Positions 1-10,009 of a DNA stretch of 64,000 bases are shown here, piece after piece (within the stretch, counting starts at the first letter, position 1; each line of letters begins with the position of its first letter). Made by a program: the position numbers and the translations under genes. The DNA is taken from NCBI RefSeq assembly GCF_002205165.1, contig NZ_NIVS01000056.1, positions 1 to 64,000 on the forward strand, given 5' to 3'. The notes under the pieces are model-generated. The model made no database searches, was not told the DNA's origin, and saw only the letters and a list, made by a program, of their open reading frames with translations. The stretch comes from Stenotrophomonas maltophilia. GTDB taxonomy: Bacteria; Pseudomonadota; Gammaproteobacteria; Xanthomonadales; Xanthomonadaceae.

Positions 1-77
1 TGGCGGAGCGGACGGGACTTGAACCCGCGACCTCCGGCGTGACAGGCCAGCATTCTAACCAGCTGAACTACCGCTCC
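1..77 (-). tRNA. tRNA-Asp (anticodon GTC)
   Basis: The minus strand folds as a full cloverleaf: acceptor stem GGAGCGG/CCGCTCC, T-loop GGTTCAAG, anticodon loop CTGTCAC giving GTC, and an encoded CCA end at positions 1-3. It lies 28 bp from the tRNA-Val gene, probably in one transcript. Confidence 0.95.
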
Positions 78-105
78 ACATTTCAAAACTTTTACTGGCA
101 GTGCC

Positions 106-180
106 TGGTGGGTGCTGAGGGTTTCGAACCCCCGACCCTCTCCGTGTAAAGGAGACGCTCTACCGCTGAGCTAAGCACCC
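106..180 (-). tRNA. tRNA-Val (anticodon TAC)
   Basis: The minus strand gives acceptor GGGTGCT/AGCACCC, anticodon stem TCTCC/GGAGA around loop TTTACAC (anticodon TAC), a GGTTCGAAA T-loop and an encoded CCA at 106-108. It ends 11 bp downstream of hupB on the same strand, so it may be cotranscribed with hupB. Confidence 0.95.
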
Positions 181-191
181 CAGCAAGCCGC

Positions 192-464
192 TTAGTTTAC
201 GGCATCCTTCAGGGCTTTGCCAGCCTTGAACGACGGATTCTTCGACGCAGCGATCTTGATGGTGTCGCCGGTCTTCGGGTTGCGGCCGGTACGGGCAGCG
301 CGGTCGCGGACCTGGAACGTGCCGAAGCCCACCAGCGTCACCGCGTCACCGCCCTTCAGGGCCTTGGTGACGGAAGCGATGACGGCATCAACGGCGCGGC
401 TGGACTCGGCCTTGGTCAGGTCGGCGGCTTCAGCAACGGCGTCGATCAATTCGGTCTTGTTCAT
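192..464 (-). CDS. hupB: DNA-binding protein HU-beta
   Basis: A 90-residue protein, the normal HU length, beginning [14 protein letters not shown] and containing the DNA-binding arm signature [21 protein letters not shown] at about residues 46-66. HU dimers bend and compact nucleoid DNA. The gene follows lon on the same strand, the usual clpX-lon-hupB order of gammaproteobacteria. The start is supported by GGAG about 10 nt upstream of the ATG. The 207 bp back to lon leave room for its own promoter. Confidence 0.97.
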   Translation of the reverse strand: MNKTELIDAVAEAADLTKAESSRAVDAVIASVTKALKGGDAVTLVGFGTFQVRDRAARTGRNPKTGDTIKIAASKNPSFKAGKALKDAVN

Positions 465-671
465 TCTCTACAGCTCCTTTGGCGGGGATTCCGCGGATTC
501 AACATTGAGACACCCGACGACGATACGCCGTCGAATGCCAGTGAAGTTCTCAGTTCGCCGAATTCAGATTTACGCTGACTCGCGAGTGGTGCTTTTATAC
601 CAGTGCCCCCCTACCCGCGCAAGCTGAAAAGCCAATAACGACGCGGGTTTCGGGCATTTCCACAGGACGCG

Positions 672-3146
672 TCAGTGCTTGACGCGCGTCGTGGAAGCTG
701 TCTTGGACTTGCCGCGTACCGTGACACGCTGCCCATCTTTCTTGGGCTTCGGTGCAGTCAGTGGCGTCTCCAGCGCCAGGTCGAGCACTTCCTCGATCCA
801 CTTCACCGGCACGATCTTCAGATCACGGGTGACATTGGCGGGGATATCGGCCAGATCCTTGCGGTTCTCCTCGGGGATGATGACCGTGGTGATCCCGCCA
901 CGCAGTGCCGCCAGCAGCTTCTCCTTGAGGCCGCCGATGGCCGTGACGCGACCACGCAGGGTGATCTCGCCGGTCATCGCCACTTCGGCCCGGATCGGCA
1001 CTTTGGTCAGCGTGGACACCAGCGAGGTGACCATCGCGATACCCGCACTCGGGCCATCCTTGGGGGTGGCGCCATCGGGCACGTGAACGTGCACGTCGTG
1101 CTTCTGCAGGAACTCGTTGTCGATGCCCAGCCGCTCGGCGCGCGAACGCACCACCGACAGGGCCGCCGAGGCAGATTCCTTCATCACGTTGCCCAGCTGC
1201 CCGGTGAGGATCAGCTGGCCCTTGCCCGGCACCAGGGTGGACTCGATCTGCAGCAGATCGCCGCCGACTTCCGTCCAGGCCAGGCCGGTGACCAGGCCCA
1301 CTTCGTTCTGCTCTTCGGCACGGCCGAAATCGACGCGGCGCACACCGAGGTACTTGTCCAGGTTCTTGCCGTTGACCACCACCAGCGCCTTCTTCTTTGC
1401 GCTGGCCTTCTTGCCGGCCTTGGCCGGCTTGGCCGCCTTGGCGGGGGCGACCGGCCCGGCAAGCGCGATCTCCTTGACCACCTTGCGGCAGATCTTGGCC
1501 ACTTCGCGCTCGAGGTTGCGCACGCCGGATTCGCGCGTGTAGTAGCGCACGATGTCCTGGATGGCGTCAGCCTCGATCTCCAGCTCTTCCGGCTTCAGGC
1601 CGTTGGCCTTGATCTGCTTGGGCACCAGGTAACGCATGGCGATGTTGAGCTTCTCATCCTCGGTGTAGCCGGGGATGCGGATCACTTCCATGCGGTCCAG
1701 CAGCGGGCCGGGGATGTTGAGCGAGTTGGAGGTCGCCACGAACATCACTTCGGACAGGTCCAGGTCCACTTCCAGGTAGTGATCGTTGAACGCGTTGTTC
1801 TGCTCCGGATCGAGCACTTCCAGCAGCGCCGAGGACGGATCGCCACGGAAATCCATCGACATCTTGTCGATTTCATCGAGCACGAACAGCGCGTTCTTGC
1901 TGCCCACCTTGTTGAGGTTCTGCACGATGCGGCCCGGCATCGAGCCGACATAGGTGCGGCGATGCCCACGGATCTCGGCCTCGTCGCGCACGCCACCCAG
2001 GCTCATGCGCACGAACTTGCGGTTGGTCGCCTTGGCGATGGACTGGCCCAGCGAGGTCTTGCCCACGCCGGGCGGGCCGACCAGGCACAGGATCGGACCC
2101 TTCATCTGCTTCACGCGCGACTGCACCGCCAGGTATTCCAGGATGCGGTCCTTGACCTTGTCCAGGCCGAAGTGATCGGCGTCCAGCGTGTCCTGAGCGG
2201 CCTTCAGATCCTTGCGGACCTTGGTGCGCTTCTTCCACGGCACGCCCAGCAGCCAATCCAGATAGTTGCGCACCACGGCGGCTTCGGCCGACATCGGCGA
2301 CATCTGCTTGAGCTTGTTGAGCTCGGCCTTGGCCTTGGTCTCCACCGGCTTGGGCATGCCCGCCTCGGCGATCTTGCGCGCCAGCTCGTCCATCTCGCCC
2401 GGCGCATCGTCCAGGTCACCCAGTTCTTTCTGGATGGCCTTCATCTGCTCGTTGAGGTAGTACTCGCGCTGGCTCTTTTCCATCTGCGATTTGACGCGGC
2501 CGCGGATGCGCTTTTCCATCTGCTGCACGTCGATCTCGCCATCGACCAGGCCGACCAGCATTTCCAGGCGGTCGCCGATCTGCAGCGTTTCCAGCAGGCG
2601 CTGCTTGTCGGCCAGGCGCACGCTGATGTGCGCGGCGATGGTGTCGGCCAGGCGCGCGGGCTCATCGATGCCGGCCAGGGTCTGCAGCAACTCCGGCGGC
2701 AGCTTGCGGTTGGTTTTGACGTATTGCTCGAACAGCGACATCAGCGAGCGGGCGATCGCCTCGATCTCGCGCGGCTCGCGCGATTCGTCCGATTCGATTT
2801 CCATGCCCACGCCGTGCAGCGAGCCATCGCGCTCGGTGACTTCGGTGACGTTGACGCGCGAAAGACCTTCGACCAGCACCTTGATGGTGCCGTCGGGCAG
2901 CTTCAGCAGCTGCAGGACCTGGGCGAGCGTGCCGACCTGGTACAGATCGGCGGCGGACGGATCATCCGTCTCGGCGGACTTCTGCGCGAGCAGCAGGATG
3001 CGCTTGTCCGCTTCCATCGCCTGCTCCAGCGCATGCATGGACTTGTCACGGCCGACGAACAGCGGAATGACCATGTGCGGGAACACCACCACGTCACGCA
3101 GCGGCAGTACCGGCAGGTCGAGAGTCTCAGTTGGGGAACGGGCCAT
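672..3146 (-). CDS. lon: ATP-dependent protease La (Lon)
   Basis: An 824-residue cytoplasmic AAA+ serine protease that degrades misfolded and regulatory proteins. The N-terminal substrate domain starts at [19 protein letters not shown]; Walker A GPPGVGKT lies near residue 360, and the catalytic Ser is in [11 protein letters not shown] (about 690) with the Lys some 40 residues later. The start MARSPTETL is preferred over an in-frame GTG or ATG further upstream because TGGAG lies 6 nt before it. Between the AAA+ and protease domains there is an Ala/Lys-rich stretch ([18 protein letters not shown]) of roughly 20 residues absent from E. coli Lon. The gene follows clpX, separated from it by a strong terminator. 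Confidence 0.97.
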   Translation of the reverse strand: MARSPTETLDLPVLPLRDVVVFPHMVIPLFVGRDKSMHALEQAMEADKRILLLAQKSAETDDPSAADLYQVGTLAQVLQLLKLPDGTIKVLVEGLSRVNVTEVTERDGSLHGVGMEIESDESREPREIEAIARSLMSLFEQYVKTNRKLPPELLQTLAGIDEPARLADTIAAHISVRLADKQRLLETLQIGDRLEMLVGLVDGEIDVQQMEKRIRGRVKSQMEKSQREYYLNEQMKAIQKELGDLDDAPGEMDELARKIAEAGMPKPVETKAKAELNKLKQMSPMSAEAAVVRNYLDWLLGVPWKKRTKVRKDLKAAQDTLDADHFGLDKVKDRILEYLAVQSRVKQMKGPILCLVGPPGVGKTSLGQSIAKATNRKFVRMSLGGVRDEAEIRGHRRTYVGSMPGRIVQNLNKVGSKNALFVLDEIDKMSMDFRGDPSSALLEVLDPEQNNAFNDHYLEVDLDLSEVMFVATSNSLNIPGPLLDRMEVIRIPGYTEDEKLNIAMRYLVPKQIKANGLKPEELEIEADAIQDIVRYYTRESGVRNLEREVAKICRKVVKEIALAGPVAPAKAAKPAKAGKKASAKKKALVVVNGKNLDKYLGVRRVDFGRAEEQNEVGLVTGLAWTEVGGDLLQIESTLVPGKGQLILTGQLGNVMKESASAALSVVRSRAERLGIDNEFLQKHDVHVHVPDGATPKDGPSAGIAMVTSLVSTLTKVPIRAEVAMTGEITLRGRVTAIGGLKEKLLAALRGGITTVIIPEENRKDLADIPANVTRDLKIVPVKWIEEVLDLALETPLTAPKPKKDGQRVTVRGKSKTASTTRVKH

Positions 3147-3198
3147 GTGGGCTCCAGTGGAACAGTGGGGATGGCCTCCGGGCGCCTCGCCCGGATAC

Positions 3199-3236
3199 AA
3201 AAAAAGCCGATGGCCTCGTTATGGGGCCATCGGCTT
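3199..3236 (-). terminator. Rho-independent terminator of clpX
   Basis: A perfect 12-bp stem (3204-3215 with 3225-3236) with a 9-nt loop. On the minus strand it is followed by seven T residues (3205-3199). It sits between clpX and lon, so lon is expected to have its own promoter in the 50 bp before its start or to be reached by read-through. Confidence 0.9.
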
Positions 3237-3288
3237 CTAGATGCAAGCTGTTCTGAAAAATTTCTTTCAATTCAATTACTTGAACTGA

Positions 3289-4578
3289 TTATTCAGCGCC
3301 AGCCGCCTTCTGTTCAGGCGCCGGGGGCGTCTGGTAGATCAGGTACGGTTCGGACTTGTGTTCGATCACCGATTCGTCCACCACCACCTTGCTGACGTTC
3401 TCTGCCGAGGGCAGGTCGTACATGGTGTCCAGCAGGACCGATTCGACGATCGTACGCAGGCCACGGGCACCGGTCTTGCGCTTGAGGGCCTTGCGGGCGA
3501 TCGCGGCCAGGGCGTCCGGACGGAACTCCAGCTCGACGTGCTCCATCTCGAACAGCTTCTTGAACTGCTTGGTGATGGCGTTCTTCGGCTCGGTCAGGAT
3601 GCGCACCAGGGCGGCCTCGTCCAGCTCTTCCAGGGTCGCCACGACCGGCAGGCGGCCGACGAACTCCGGAATCAGGCCGAACTTGATCAGATCTTCCGGC
3701 TCGACTTCGGCCAGGATCTTGCCCACTTCCTGCTTGCGCTCGGAACTCTTCACCTTGGCACCGAACCCGATGCCGCCCGAATCGTTGGAACGCTGCTGGA
3801 TCACCTTGTCCAGGCCGGCAAACGCGCCGCCACAGATGAACAGGATGTTCTTGGTGTCCACCTGCAGGAATTCCTGCTGCGGGTGCTTGCGGCCGCCCTG
3901 CGGCGGCACGCTGGCCACGGTGCCTTCGATCAACTTCAGCAGGGCCTGCTGGACGCCTTCGCCGGACACATCGCGGGTGATCGACGGGTTCTCGCTCTTG
4001 CGCGAGATCTTGTCGATTTCATCGATGTAGACGATGCCCTGCTGTGCCTTCTCGACGTCGTAGTCGCACTTCTGCAGCAGCTTCTGGATGATGTTCTCCA
4101 CGTCCTCGCCCACGTAACCGGCTTCGGTCAGCGTGGTGGCGTCGGCCATGGTGAACGGCACGTTGAGCAGGCGGGCCAGGGTCTCGGCCAGCAGCGTCTT
4201 GCCCGAACCGGTCGGACCGACCAGCAGGATGTTCGACTTCGCCAGTTCGACTTCGTCGTTCTTCTGGCGGCTCTCGATGCGCTTGTAGTGGTTGTATACG
4301 GCCACGGCCAGGGTCCGCTTGGCGCGGTTCTGCCCGATCACGTACTGGTCCAGGACCTCGAGGATCTCGCGCGGCTTGGGCAGCGAACTGCGGGCCGACT
4401 GCGCCTTCTCCTCCAGCTCCTCACGGATGATGTCGTTGCACAGCTCGACGCATTCATCGCAGATGAACACGCTCGGACCCGCAATCAGCTTGCGCACCTC
4501 ATGCTGGCTCTTTCCACAGAAAGAGCAGTAGAGGATCTTGCCGGTGTCCGTGGAACGACCTTGGCGGTCTTCGCTCAT
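3289..4578 (-). CDS. clpX: ATP-dependent Clp protease ATP-binding subunit ClpX
   Basis: A 429-residue AAA+ unfoldase that feeds substrates to ClpP. The N-terminal zinc domain has four Cys in CSFC and CDEC (about residues 18-50). Walker A GPTGSGKT and Walker [11 protein letters not shown] are intact, and the IGF loop that docks on ClpP is visible as GIGFGAK. Length and order match the family. It lies 126 bp downstream of clpP on the same strand and ends before a strong terminator, so clpP-clpX probably form one unit. Confidence 0.97.
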   Translation of the reverse strand: MSEDRQGRSTDTGKILYCSFCGKSQHEVRKLIAGPSVFICDECVELCNDIIREELEEKAQSARSSLPKPREILEVLDQYVIGQNRAKRTLAVAVYNHYKRIESRQKNDEVELAKSNILLVGPTGSGKTLLAETLARLLNVPFTMADATTLTEAGYVGEDVENIIQKLLQKCDYDVEKAQQGIVYIDEIDKISRKSENPSITRDVSGEGVQQALLKLIEGTVASVPPQGGRKHPQQEFLQVDTKNILFICGGAFAGLDKVIQQRSNDSGGIGFGAKVKSSERKQEVGKILAEVEPEDLIKFGLIPEFVGRLPVVATLEELDEAALVRILTEPKNAITKQFKKLFEMEHVELEFRPDALAAIARKALKRKTGARGLRTIVESVLLDTMYDLPSAENVSKVVVDESVIEHKSEPYLIYQTPPAPEQKAAGAE

Positions 4579-4704
4579 GCTTCGCTTACCCAGTTACCCC
4601 ACCCGACTGAACGGGGGTTCGATTCGAGAATAGCACAGGGTCAGGAGGACGCCAGTCCTGCCCGACCCGGTGGAAACAAGCCGGTTTCCCGGCCTGGCAC
4701 AACC

Positions 4705-5331
4705 TTACGCCGGCTGGATCGACTCTTCCGGACGACGCTCCAGGACCTGATCGACCAGACCGTAGGCCACGGCATCGGCCGCGCTCTTGAAGTTGTCGCG
4801 CTCGGTGTCCCGGGCGATGGTCTCCAGCGACTGGCCGGTGTGCTTGGCCAGCACTTCGTTCAGGCGCGAACGCAGGGTCAGGATTTCACGGGCATGGATG
4901 TCGATGTCCGTGGCCTGGCCCTGGAAGCCGCCCAGCGGCTGGTGGATCATCACGCGCGAGTTCGGCAGCGCATAACGCTTGCCGGCCGCGCCGGACGCCA
5001 GCAGCAGGGCGCCCATCGAGGCCGCCTGGCCGACGCAGATGGTGCTCACGTCCGGCTTGATGTACTGCATGGTGTCGTAGATCGCCATGCCGGCGGTGAC
5101 CACGCCACCGGGCGAGTTGATGTAGATGCTGATGTCCTTTTCCGGGTTGTCCGCTTCCAGGAACAGCAGCTGCGCCACCACCACGTTGGCCATGTGATCG
5201 TCGATCGGGCCCACGAGGAAGATCAGACGCTCCTTCAACAGGCGCGAATAGATGTCATAGGCGCGCTCGCCGCGGCTGGTCTGTTCGACCACCATCGGAA
5301 CCATGTTCAGGGCTGTGGTTCGGTTGTCCAT
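4705..5331 (-). CDS. clpP: ATP-dependent Clp protease proteolytic subunit
   Basis: A 208-residue serine peptidase forming the double-heptamer chamber used by ClpX. The catalytic triad is visible: Ser105 in [11 protein letters not shown], His130 in [10 protein letters not shown] and Asp179 in TERDNF. The N-terminal propeptide is short. It lies between tig and clpX in the conserved tig-clpP-clpX order, 66 bp after tig. Confidence 0.97.
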   Translation of the reverse strand: MDNRTTALNMVPMVVEQTSRGERAYDIYSRLLKERLIFLVGPIDDHMANVVVAQLLFLEADNPEKDISIYINSPGGVVTAGMAIYDTMQYIKPDVSTICVGQAASMGALLLASGAAGKRYALPNSRVMIHQPLGGFQGQATDIDIHAREILTLRSRLNEVLAKHTGQSLETIARDTERDNFKSAADAVAYGLVDQVLERRPEESIQPA

Positions 5332-5360
5332 TAGTGAGGCACCTATTTTGGGGGGAACGA

Positions 5361-5380
5361 CCCCGCGCCAGGGCGCGGGG
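5361..5380 (-). other. GC-rich hairpin between tig and clpP
   Basis: Eight-base-pair arms CCCCGCGC and GCGCGGGG surround a 4-nt loop in the 66-bp gap. On the minus strand the hairpin is followed by mixed sequence rather than a T-run, so it is more likely an attenuating or RNA-stabilising stem than a full terminator. Confidence 0.5.
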
Positions 5381-5397
5381 CGTAAAACACGAGCCGC

Positions 5398-6690
5398 TTA
5401 CTGGCGGATCGCGTCCTGGAACGACAGCTTCTCTTCGGTGTGCTGGGCGCGCTCGGCGATCCAGTCGATCACCTGCTCTTCCATCACACGATTCTGCAGC
5501 CCACTCATCAGCTGGGGGTCGTTGCGGTACATCTCAATGACCTGCTCCGGCTCTTCATAGGTGGAGGCGATCAGGCGCATGGTTTCATTCAGGCGCTTCG
5601 GGTCCAGGCGCAGGTCGTTCCTGCGGGCCACTTCACCGACCAGCAGGCCGACCAGCACGCGCTTGGCGGCGGCGTCCTTGAAGCCTTCGTGGGCGTCGGC
5701 CGGGACGTCGCCCGGGTTGCGGCCGCTGCGGCGGATCTGCTCGAGCTGCTGGTCCAGCATGGCGCGGGCTTCGTTCTCGACCAGGCGCGGCGGCATTTCC
5801 ACCGAGGCGTAGGCAGCGATCAGCTGCTCGCCGACTTCGCGGCGCAGGCGGTTCATCAGGGCACCCTTGAGCTCACGCTCCAGGTTGGCGCGGATGTCCT
5901 TGCGGAACTGCTCCACGTCGCCGCCCTTCACGCCGAAGCTCTTGATGAACTCGGCATCGACTTCCGGCAGCACCGGCGCGGACACGTCCACCGCCTTGAC
6001 GGTGACCTTGACCTGCTTGCCGGCCAGCGCGGGGACGCGCCAATCGGCCGGGAATTCGACGTCCAGGGTCTTTTCTTCACCGGCGGTCAGACCGACCAGG
6101 CCCTGTTCGATCTGCTCGAACATCATGCCCTGGCCCACGATCACGCTGCCCTTTTCGGTGCCTTCGGCCGGCAGGCGCTCATCGCCAGCCTGCGACCAGG
6201 TTTCCAGCGCCACCAGATCGCCGTCCTGGGCGCCGCGGGTCACCGGGCTCCAGCTGCGGCGCTGTTCGCGCAGGTTGGTGATCATCTGATCGATGTCGGC
6301 ATCGTTGATTTCAGCGGTGTGGCGGACCACGGTCAGCTTGCTGACGTCCACGTCGCCGAAGTCCGGCACCAGCTCGACGGTGGCCACGAAGGACAGCTCG
6401 CCCTCGCCCTTGTCGATGCGCGGCGTGCCGGCGATGCGCAGCTCGTGCTCGCGCAGGGCCGCGTCGAAGGTCTCACGCAGCAGGCCGTCGACGGCTTCGC
6501 TGCGGACCTGCTGGCCGAAACGCTGCTCGATCACCTTGGCCGGCACCTTGCCCGGGCGGAAGCCCTTGATGCGCGTGGTGCGGGCGATTTCGCCCAGACG
6601 GCCGCTGATGTGCGTCTGCAGACGGTCTTCCGGCAGCGAGAAGGTCAGGCGGCGTTCCAGATTGCCAGTGGATTCGATCGAAGCTTGCAT
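5398..6690 (-). CDS. tig: Trigger factor (ribosome-associated chaperone and prolyl isomerase)
   Basis: A 430-residue protein with the ribosome-docking signature [17 protein letters not shown] near residues 43-59, a central FKBP-type PPIase domain and a long helical C-terminal chaperone domain. It binds nascent chains at the ribosome exit. The start [10 protein letters not shown] is chosen because AGGAGT stands 6-7 nt before the ATG; an open frame extends upstream only because it crosses the tRNA-Leu gene. It heads the tig-clpP-clpX block. Confidence 0.96.
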   Translation of the reverse strand: MQASIESTGNLERRLTFSLPEDRLQTHISGRLGEIARTTRIKGFRPGKVPAKVIEQRFGQQVRSEAVDGLLRETFDAALREHELRIAGTPRIDKGEGELSFVATVELVPDFGDVDVSKLTVVRHTAEINDADIDQMITNLREQRRSWSPVTRGAQDGDLVALETWSQAGDERLPAEGTEKGSVIVGQGMMFEQIEQGLVGLTAGEEKTLDVEFPADWRVPALAGKQVKVTVKAVDVSAPVLPEVDAEFIKSFGVKGGDVEQFRKDIRANLERELKGALMNRLRREVGEQLIAAYASVEMPPRLVENEARAMLDQQLEQIRRSGRNPGDVPADAHEGFKDAAAKRVLVGLLVGEVARRNDLRLDPKRLNETMRLIASTYEEPEQVIEMYRNDPQLMSGLQNRVMEEQVIDWIAERAQHTEEKLSFQDAIRQ

Positions 6691-6923
6691 GTTGACTCCT
6701 GCCACCGGCGGCATGGGCCCCGGCACGATGTGATGGATGAAACGGGTTTTGGACGCGGGGTCGTGGACGCGCATGCCCGCCGCAGCCCTGTAGTTTCGCC
6801 GATAAACGCCAGCGCCGCCAGCGCGGACCGACAACGCTCGGGGGCCGCCAGGGCCCAGCATGTGACCGTCTCCCCGATCGGGGACGTGCCCATGGTCATG
6901 GTGCCGGCGAAAACGCCCTGCAC

Positions 6924-7008
<85 letters not shown>

Positions 7009-7114
7009 GAGCCTGCAAGCTCAGGCGCACATTGTTGCAGGCGGGGCGGGAAAGCGGAAGGTCGTCATGTCGCTAAATGGGGTGAAGCGCGTGCCCCACC
7101 CCGCGGATCAGGGG

Positions 7115-7381
7115 CTATTGCGCAGGCAGCGCCACGCCGGAGGGCGATGGCCCTTTCGCCAGCGCATGGCGATCCTCGCCCTGAGGAGTGCCCTGCACGG
7201 AGACACGGACAAGTGGCTTGGCCGGCTGGAAATCGCCGACAGGAAGATTGTTGCGGATCACGGTCGTGGCATAACCGGCCAGGACGGTGTCGAGCGACGC
7301 GTCGGAGGGCGTTTCGGCAGCCGTGGCAGCAGTAGCCGCGCAGGCAGTCAATGCCACGGCGGCAAGGATCCGGAGAGTCAT
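7115..7381 (-). CDS. Small exported protein, function unknown
   Basis: An 88-residue product starting MTLRILAAVALTACAATAAT with a clear Sec-type signal peptide and probable cleavage after ATAA. The mature part is about 65 residues, contains no Cys or recognised domain, and ends in a Pro/Gly-rich segment. A GAGG lies about 9 nt before the ATG. The gene stands alone between the tRNA-Leu and tRNA-Lys genes. I do not recognise a family; codon use resembles the surrounding chromosome. Confidence 0.6.
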   Translation of the reverse strand: MTLRILAAVALTACAATAATAAETPSDASLDTVLAGYATTVIRNNLPVGDFQPAKPLVRVSVQGTPQGEDRHALAKGPSPSGVALPAQ

Positions 7382-7531
7382 GATGGGCGTACCTCGATGA
7401 GCGCCTTGGGCGCGGTCCATCGAGTGAAACCGGATTGCCGGGTGAGATCCGTGCGCTGTCGCGCAGGTTGGAAACGCAGGGTGTCGCGTTCGACTCCGGT
7501 TTCAGGAGGCTTTCAGATACGCCCCTCCCTG

Positions 7532-7567
7532 AAAAGAAAAAACCGCCTGGCGGACCAGGCGGCTTTT
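7532..7567 (-). terminator. Rho-independent terminator after the tRNA-Lys gene
   Basis: Arms CCGCCTGG (7543-7550) and CCAGGCGG (7555-7562) enclose a 4-nt loop. On the minus strand a TTTTTTCTTTT tract follows. The hairpin is immediately downstream of the tRNA-Lys gene and ends that tRNA transcript. Confidence 0.85.
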
Positions 7568-7571
7568 GTCT

Positions 7572-7647
7572 TGGTGGGCTGTCAAGGATTCGAACCTTGG
7601 ACCTATTGATTAAGAGTCAACTGCTCTACCAACTGAGCTAACAGCCC
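7572..7647 (-). tRNA. tRNA-Lys (anticodon CTT)
   Basis: A minus-strand cloverleaf with acceptor GGGCTGT/ACAGCCC, anticodon loop CTCTTAA (CTT), T-loop GGTTCGAAT and an encoded CCA at 7572-7574. It is the last gene of a four-tRNA cluster (Pro, Arg, His, Lys in order of transcription). Confidence 0.94.
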
Positions 7648-7728
7648 TGAAAAACTCAGGCGCACATTGTAGCGTGTGTGCTGCCTTTTGCAACCCTGAC
7701 TCACTTTCGGTGAACCAGTTTGAATCAG

Positions 7729-7806
7729 TGGGGTGGCTGAGGGGACTCGAACCCCCGACCACCGGAATCACAATCCGGAACTCTAACCAACTGAGCTACA
7801 GCCACC
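7729..7806 (-). tRNA. tRNA-His (anticodon GTG)
   Basis: Minus strand: acceptor GTGGCTG/CAGCCAC preceded by the extra G at -1 (pairing with C73), anticodon stem CCGGA/TCCGG around TTGTGAT (GTG) and an encoded CCA at 7729-7731. Member of the four-tRNA cluster. Confidence 0.94.
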
Positions 7807-7840
7807 ACTGAAAACCTTGTTTCCTACCGCTTGCACCGAA

Positions 7841-7917
7841 TGGCGCGCCCGACAGGAATCGAACCTGTAACCGCCGGCTTAGAAGGCCGGTGCTCTATCC
7901 AGTTGAGCTACGGGCGC
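7841..7917 (-). tRNA. tRNA-Arg (anticodon TCT)
   Basis: Minus strand: acceptor GCGCCCG/CGGGCGC, anticodon stem CCGGC/GCCGG around CTTCTAA (TCT, reading AGA/AGG) and an encoded CCA at 7841-7843. Member of the four-tRNA cluster. Confidence 0.94.
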
Positions 7918-7962
7918 TCGATCCGGATTGTCGCATTCCAATCCCGATTTGAGCAGCGGGCT

Positions 7963-8039
7963 TGGTCGGGGTAGAGGGATTCGAACCCCCGACATCCTGC
8001 TCCCAAAGCAGGCGCGCTACCAGACTGCGCTATACCCCG
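7963..8039 (-). tRNA. tRNA-Pro (anticodon TGG)
   Basis: Minus strand: acceptor CGGGGTA/TACCCCG, anticodon stem CCTGC/GCAGG around TTTGGGA (TGG) and an encoded CCA at 7963-7965. It is the first gene of the Pro-Arg-His-Lys tRNA cluster. Confidence 0.95.
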
Positions 8040-8217
8040 GCGGTTTGTTTCCCTCCGGGGTTCCCCCCGAAAGAGCCGCCTATTGTGGGAATCGACAGGG
8101 CATCTGTCAACGGTTTTCACACATCAATTCACATGTCGCCGTCGACGATGGCCGCTTCGGCTATGCTCGGGTCAGCGGCCGGATGGCCGAACCCCTACCC
8201 CATCAAGGAGATTGGCA

Positions 8218-8976
8218 ATGCGCAGCGGCAATCCCGCACTTTCCGAGTCGACCTTCCTCGACCTGGCCAGCGGCTCGGTCGTGGCCCGCCCCGACCAGGC
8301 GATGACCATCAACGGCACCGTCAACAAGACCGGCATCCTGCTGCTGCTCACTGTGCTGACGGCCGCGTTCGCGTGGAGCCAATCGGTCGATGCGAGCGGC
8401 CTGCCCACCTCCAGCGCCATGCCGTACACCCTGGTTGGCGCAATCGGTGGCCTGGTGCTGGCCCTGGTGACCGTGTTCAAGAAGGAATGGTCGCCGGTCA
8501 CGGCACCGATGTATGCGCTGGTCGAAGGCCTGTTCCTCGGGGCGATCTCGGCGATGTTCAACGCCAAGTTCCCCGGCATCGTGATGCAGGCGGTGATGCT
8601 GACCTTCGGCACGATGTTCGTGATGCTGGCGGTGTACCGCAGCGGCCTGATCAAGGTCACCGAGAACTTCAAGCTGGGCGTGGTGGCGGCAACCGGCGGC
8701 ATCGCGCTGCTGTACCTGGCCTCGTTCGTGCTGAGCTTCTTCAACATCAACATCCCGATGATCCACGAGGGCGGCTGGATGGGGATCGCTTTCAGCCTGT
8801 TCGTGGTGGTGGTGGCGGCACTGAACCTGGTGCTGGATTTCGACTTCATCGAAACCGGTGCCGAGGCGCGCGCGCCGAAGTTCATGGAGTGGTACGGCGC
8901 GTTCGGCCTGATGGTCACGCTGGTGTGGCTGTACGTGGAATTCCTGCGCCTGCTGTCCAAGATCCAGCAGCGCTGA
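8218..8976 (+). CDS. Bax inhibitor-1/YccA-family membrane protein
   Basis: A 252-residue inner-membrane protein with about seven hydrophobic segments, from TGILLLLTVLTAAFAW to LVWLYVEFLRLL. A soluble N-terminus of about 35 residues contains the MTINGTVNKTG stretch typical of the BaxI_1 branch of the family. Bacterial members are putative channels or modulators of membrane proteolysis; the exact role is not known. The start MRSGNP is set by AAGGAG about 8 nt upstream; a longer open frame exists but lacks such a site. A terminator follows 24 bp after the stop. Confidence 0.85.
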   Translation: MRSGNPALSESTFLDLASGSVVARPDQAMTINGTVNKTGILLLLTVLTAAFAWSQSVDASGLPTSSAMPYTLVGAIGGLVLALVTVFKKEWSPVTAPMYALVEGLFLGAISAMFNAKFPGIVMQAVMLTFGTMFVMLAVYRSGLIKVTENFKLGVVAATGGIALLYLASFVLSFFNINIPMIHEGGWMGIAFSLFVVVVAALNLVLDFDFIETGAEARAPKFMEWYGAFGLMVTLVWLYVEFLRLLSKIQQR

Positions 8977-9000
8977 GCCACGTTGCAACGTGATATGACG

Positions 9001-9023
9001 AAGGCGCCGCAAGGCGCCTTTTT
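9001..9023 (+). terminator. Terminator of the Bax-inhibitor-family gene
   Basis: AAGGCGCC and GGCGCCTT arms with a GCAA loop, followed by TTT on the plus strand. It abuts the stop codon of the convergent LysR gene. Confidence 0.75.
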
Positions 9024-9946
9024 CATGCCTCCGGAATCACCGGGCGGACTTGCTGGAGTGCCGCGTAATGGCGCGCCATGAACCCGGCCAGCGCGCGGAC
9101 TTTGGGCGCCAGCTGGCGAGCGTGCGGGTACACCGCGTAATAGTGCCGGCGGCCCGCATGGTGCTGGGGCAGCACGCGCACCAGTCGCCCGTGCAGCAGA
9201 TCCTCCTGCACGGTCAGGCGGGTGAACGCGGCAATGCCCTGCCCGGCCAGCACAGCGGCGTGCAGTGCCGGAATCGCATCCACACGCAGCCGCCCGCGGG
9301 GGGAGACCTCCACCTGCGCGCCGCGCGCCGAGGTCAACGACCACGCCGACAGCCCACGCGCACCCGCAAAGCCGATCAGCGCATGCCGGGCCAGATCCGT
9401 CGGCTGACGGGGCAGCCCCCACTGCGCGATGTAGCGTGGCGATGCCACCAAGACCATGTCGGTAACGGCCAGTTCGCGCGCCACCAAGGTGCTGTCGGCC
9501 AAGGGCCCGGCAATGCGCAGGGCCATGTCGAAACCGCCACCGATCAGATCCACCAGGCGATCATCGCAGGACAGATCCAGCTCGATGCCGGGGTATTGTT
9601 CCAGGAAGGCAGGCAGCCACTGCGACAGCTCCAGGGTGCCGATCACCAGCGGTGCACTGACCCGCAGCAGCCCGCTGGGTGCGTCGTGATCGGCCTGCAG
9701 GCGCTGCTCGGCCACCTCCAGCCGGTCCAGGATATCCACACAGTCCTGGTAGTAGGCTCGCCCGGCTTCGGTCAACGTCAGCCGGCGGCTGTTGCGATCC
9801 AGCAGGCGTGACCCCAGGTGCGCTTCCAGCTGGCGCAGCTGCCGCGACATCGACGAATGGGTGGTGTCCAGGCGCTCGGCGGCGGCGGTAAAACTGCCGG
9901 CGTCGACAATGCTGCGGAACGCCTTCATGGCGGAGAACTGGTCCAT
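9023..9946 (-). CDS. LysR-family transcriptional regulator
   Basis: A 307-residue protein. The N-terminal winged helix-turn-helix is evident in MDQFSAMKAFRSIVDAGSFT and LDTTHSSMSRQLRQLEAHLG; an effector-binding domain of about 210 residues follows. The hydrophilic, Arg-rich helix and the DQFSAMKAF start place it in the large LysR subgroup that usually controls a neighbouring metabolic gene. It is read in the same direction as the exported cysteine hydrolase 63 bp upstream, which could be a target. The start is chosen for the conserved N-terminus. Confidence 0.9.
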   Translation of the reverse strand: MDQFSAMKAFRSIVDAGSFTAAAERLDTTHSSMSRQLRQLEAHLGSRLLDRNSRRLTLTEAGRAYYQDCVDILDRLEVAEQRLQADHDAPSGLLRVSAPLVIGTLELSQWLPAFLEQYPGIELDLSCDDRLVDLIGGGFDMALRIAGPLADSTLVARELAVTDMVLVASPRYIAQWGLPRQPTDLARHALIGFAGARGLSAWSLTSARGAQVEVSPRGRLRVDAIPALHAAVLAGQGIAAFTRLTVQEDLLHGRLVRVLPQHHAGRRHYYAVYPHARQLAPKVRALAGFMARHYAALQQVRPVIPEA

Positions 9947-10009
9947 CACGCTCCCGTGCAGCGGCCGGCACCTGTGGCGGTGCCGGCAGCATACCAAGGC
10001 CGGTGCAGC

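Noticed and set aside
675..3395. A 906-codon open frame antisense to lon, and similarly long plus-strand frames opposite clpX and tig
   Set aside because: The predicted proteins are low-complexity, rich in His, Gln, Arg and Leu, the mirror image of GC-rich coding on the other strand; the sense genes are certain.
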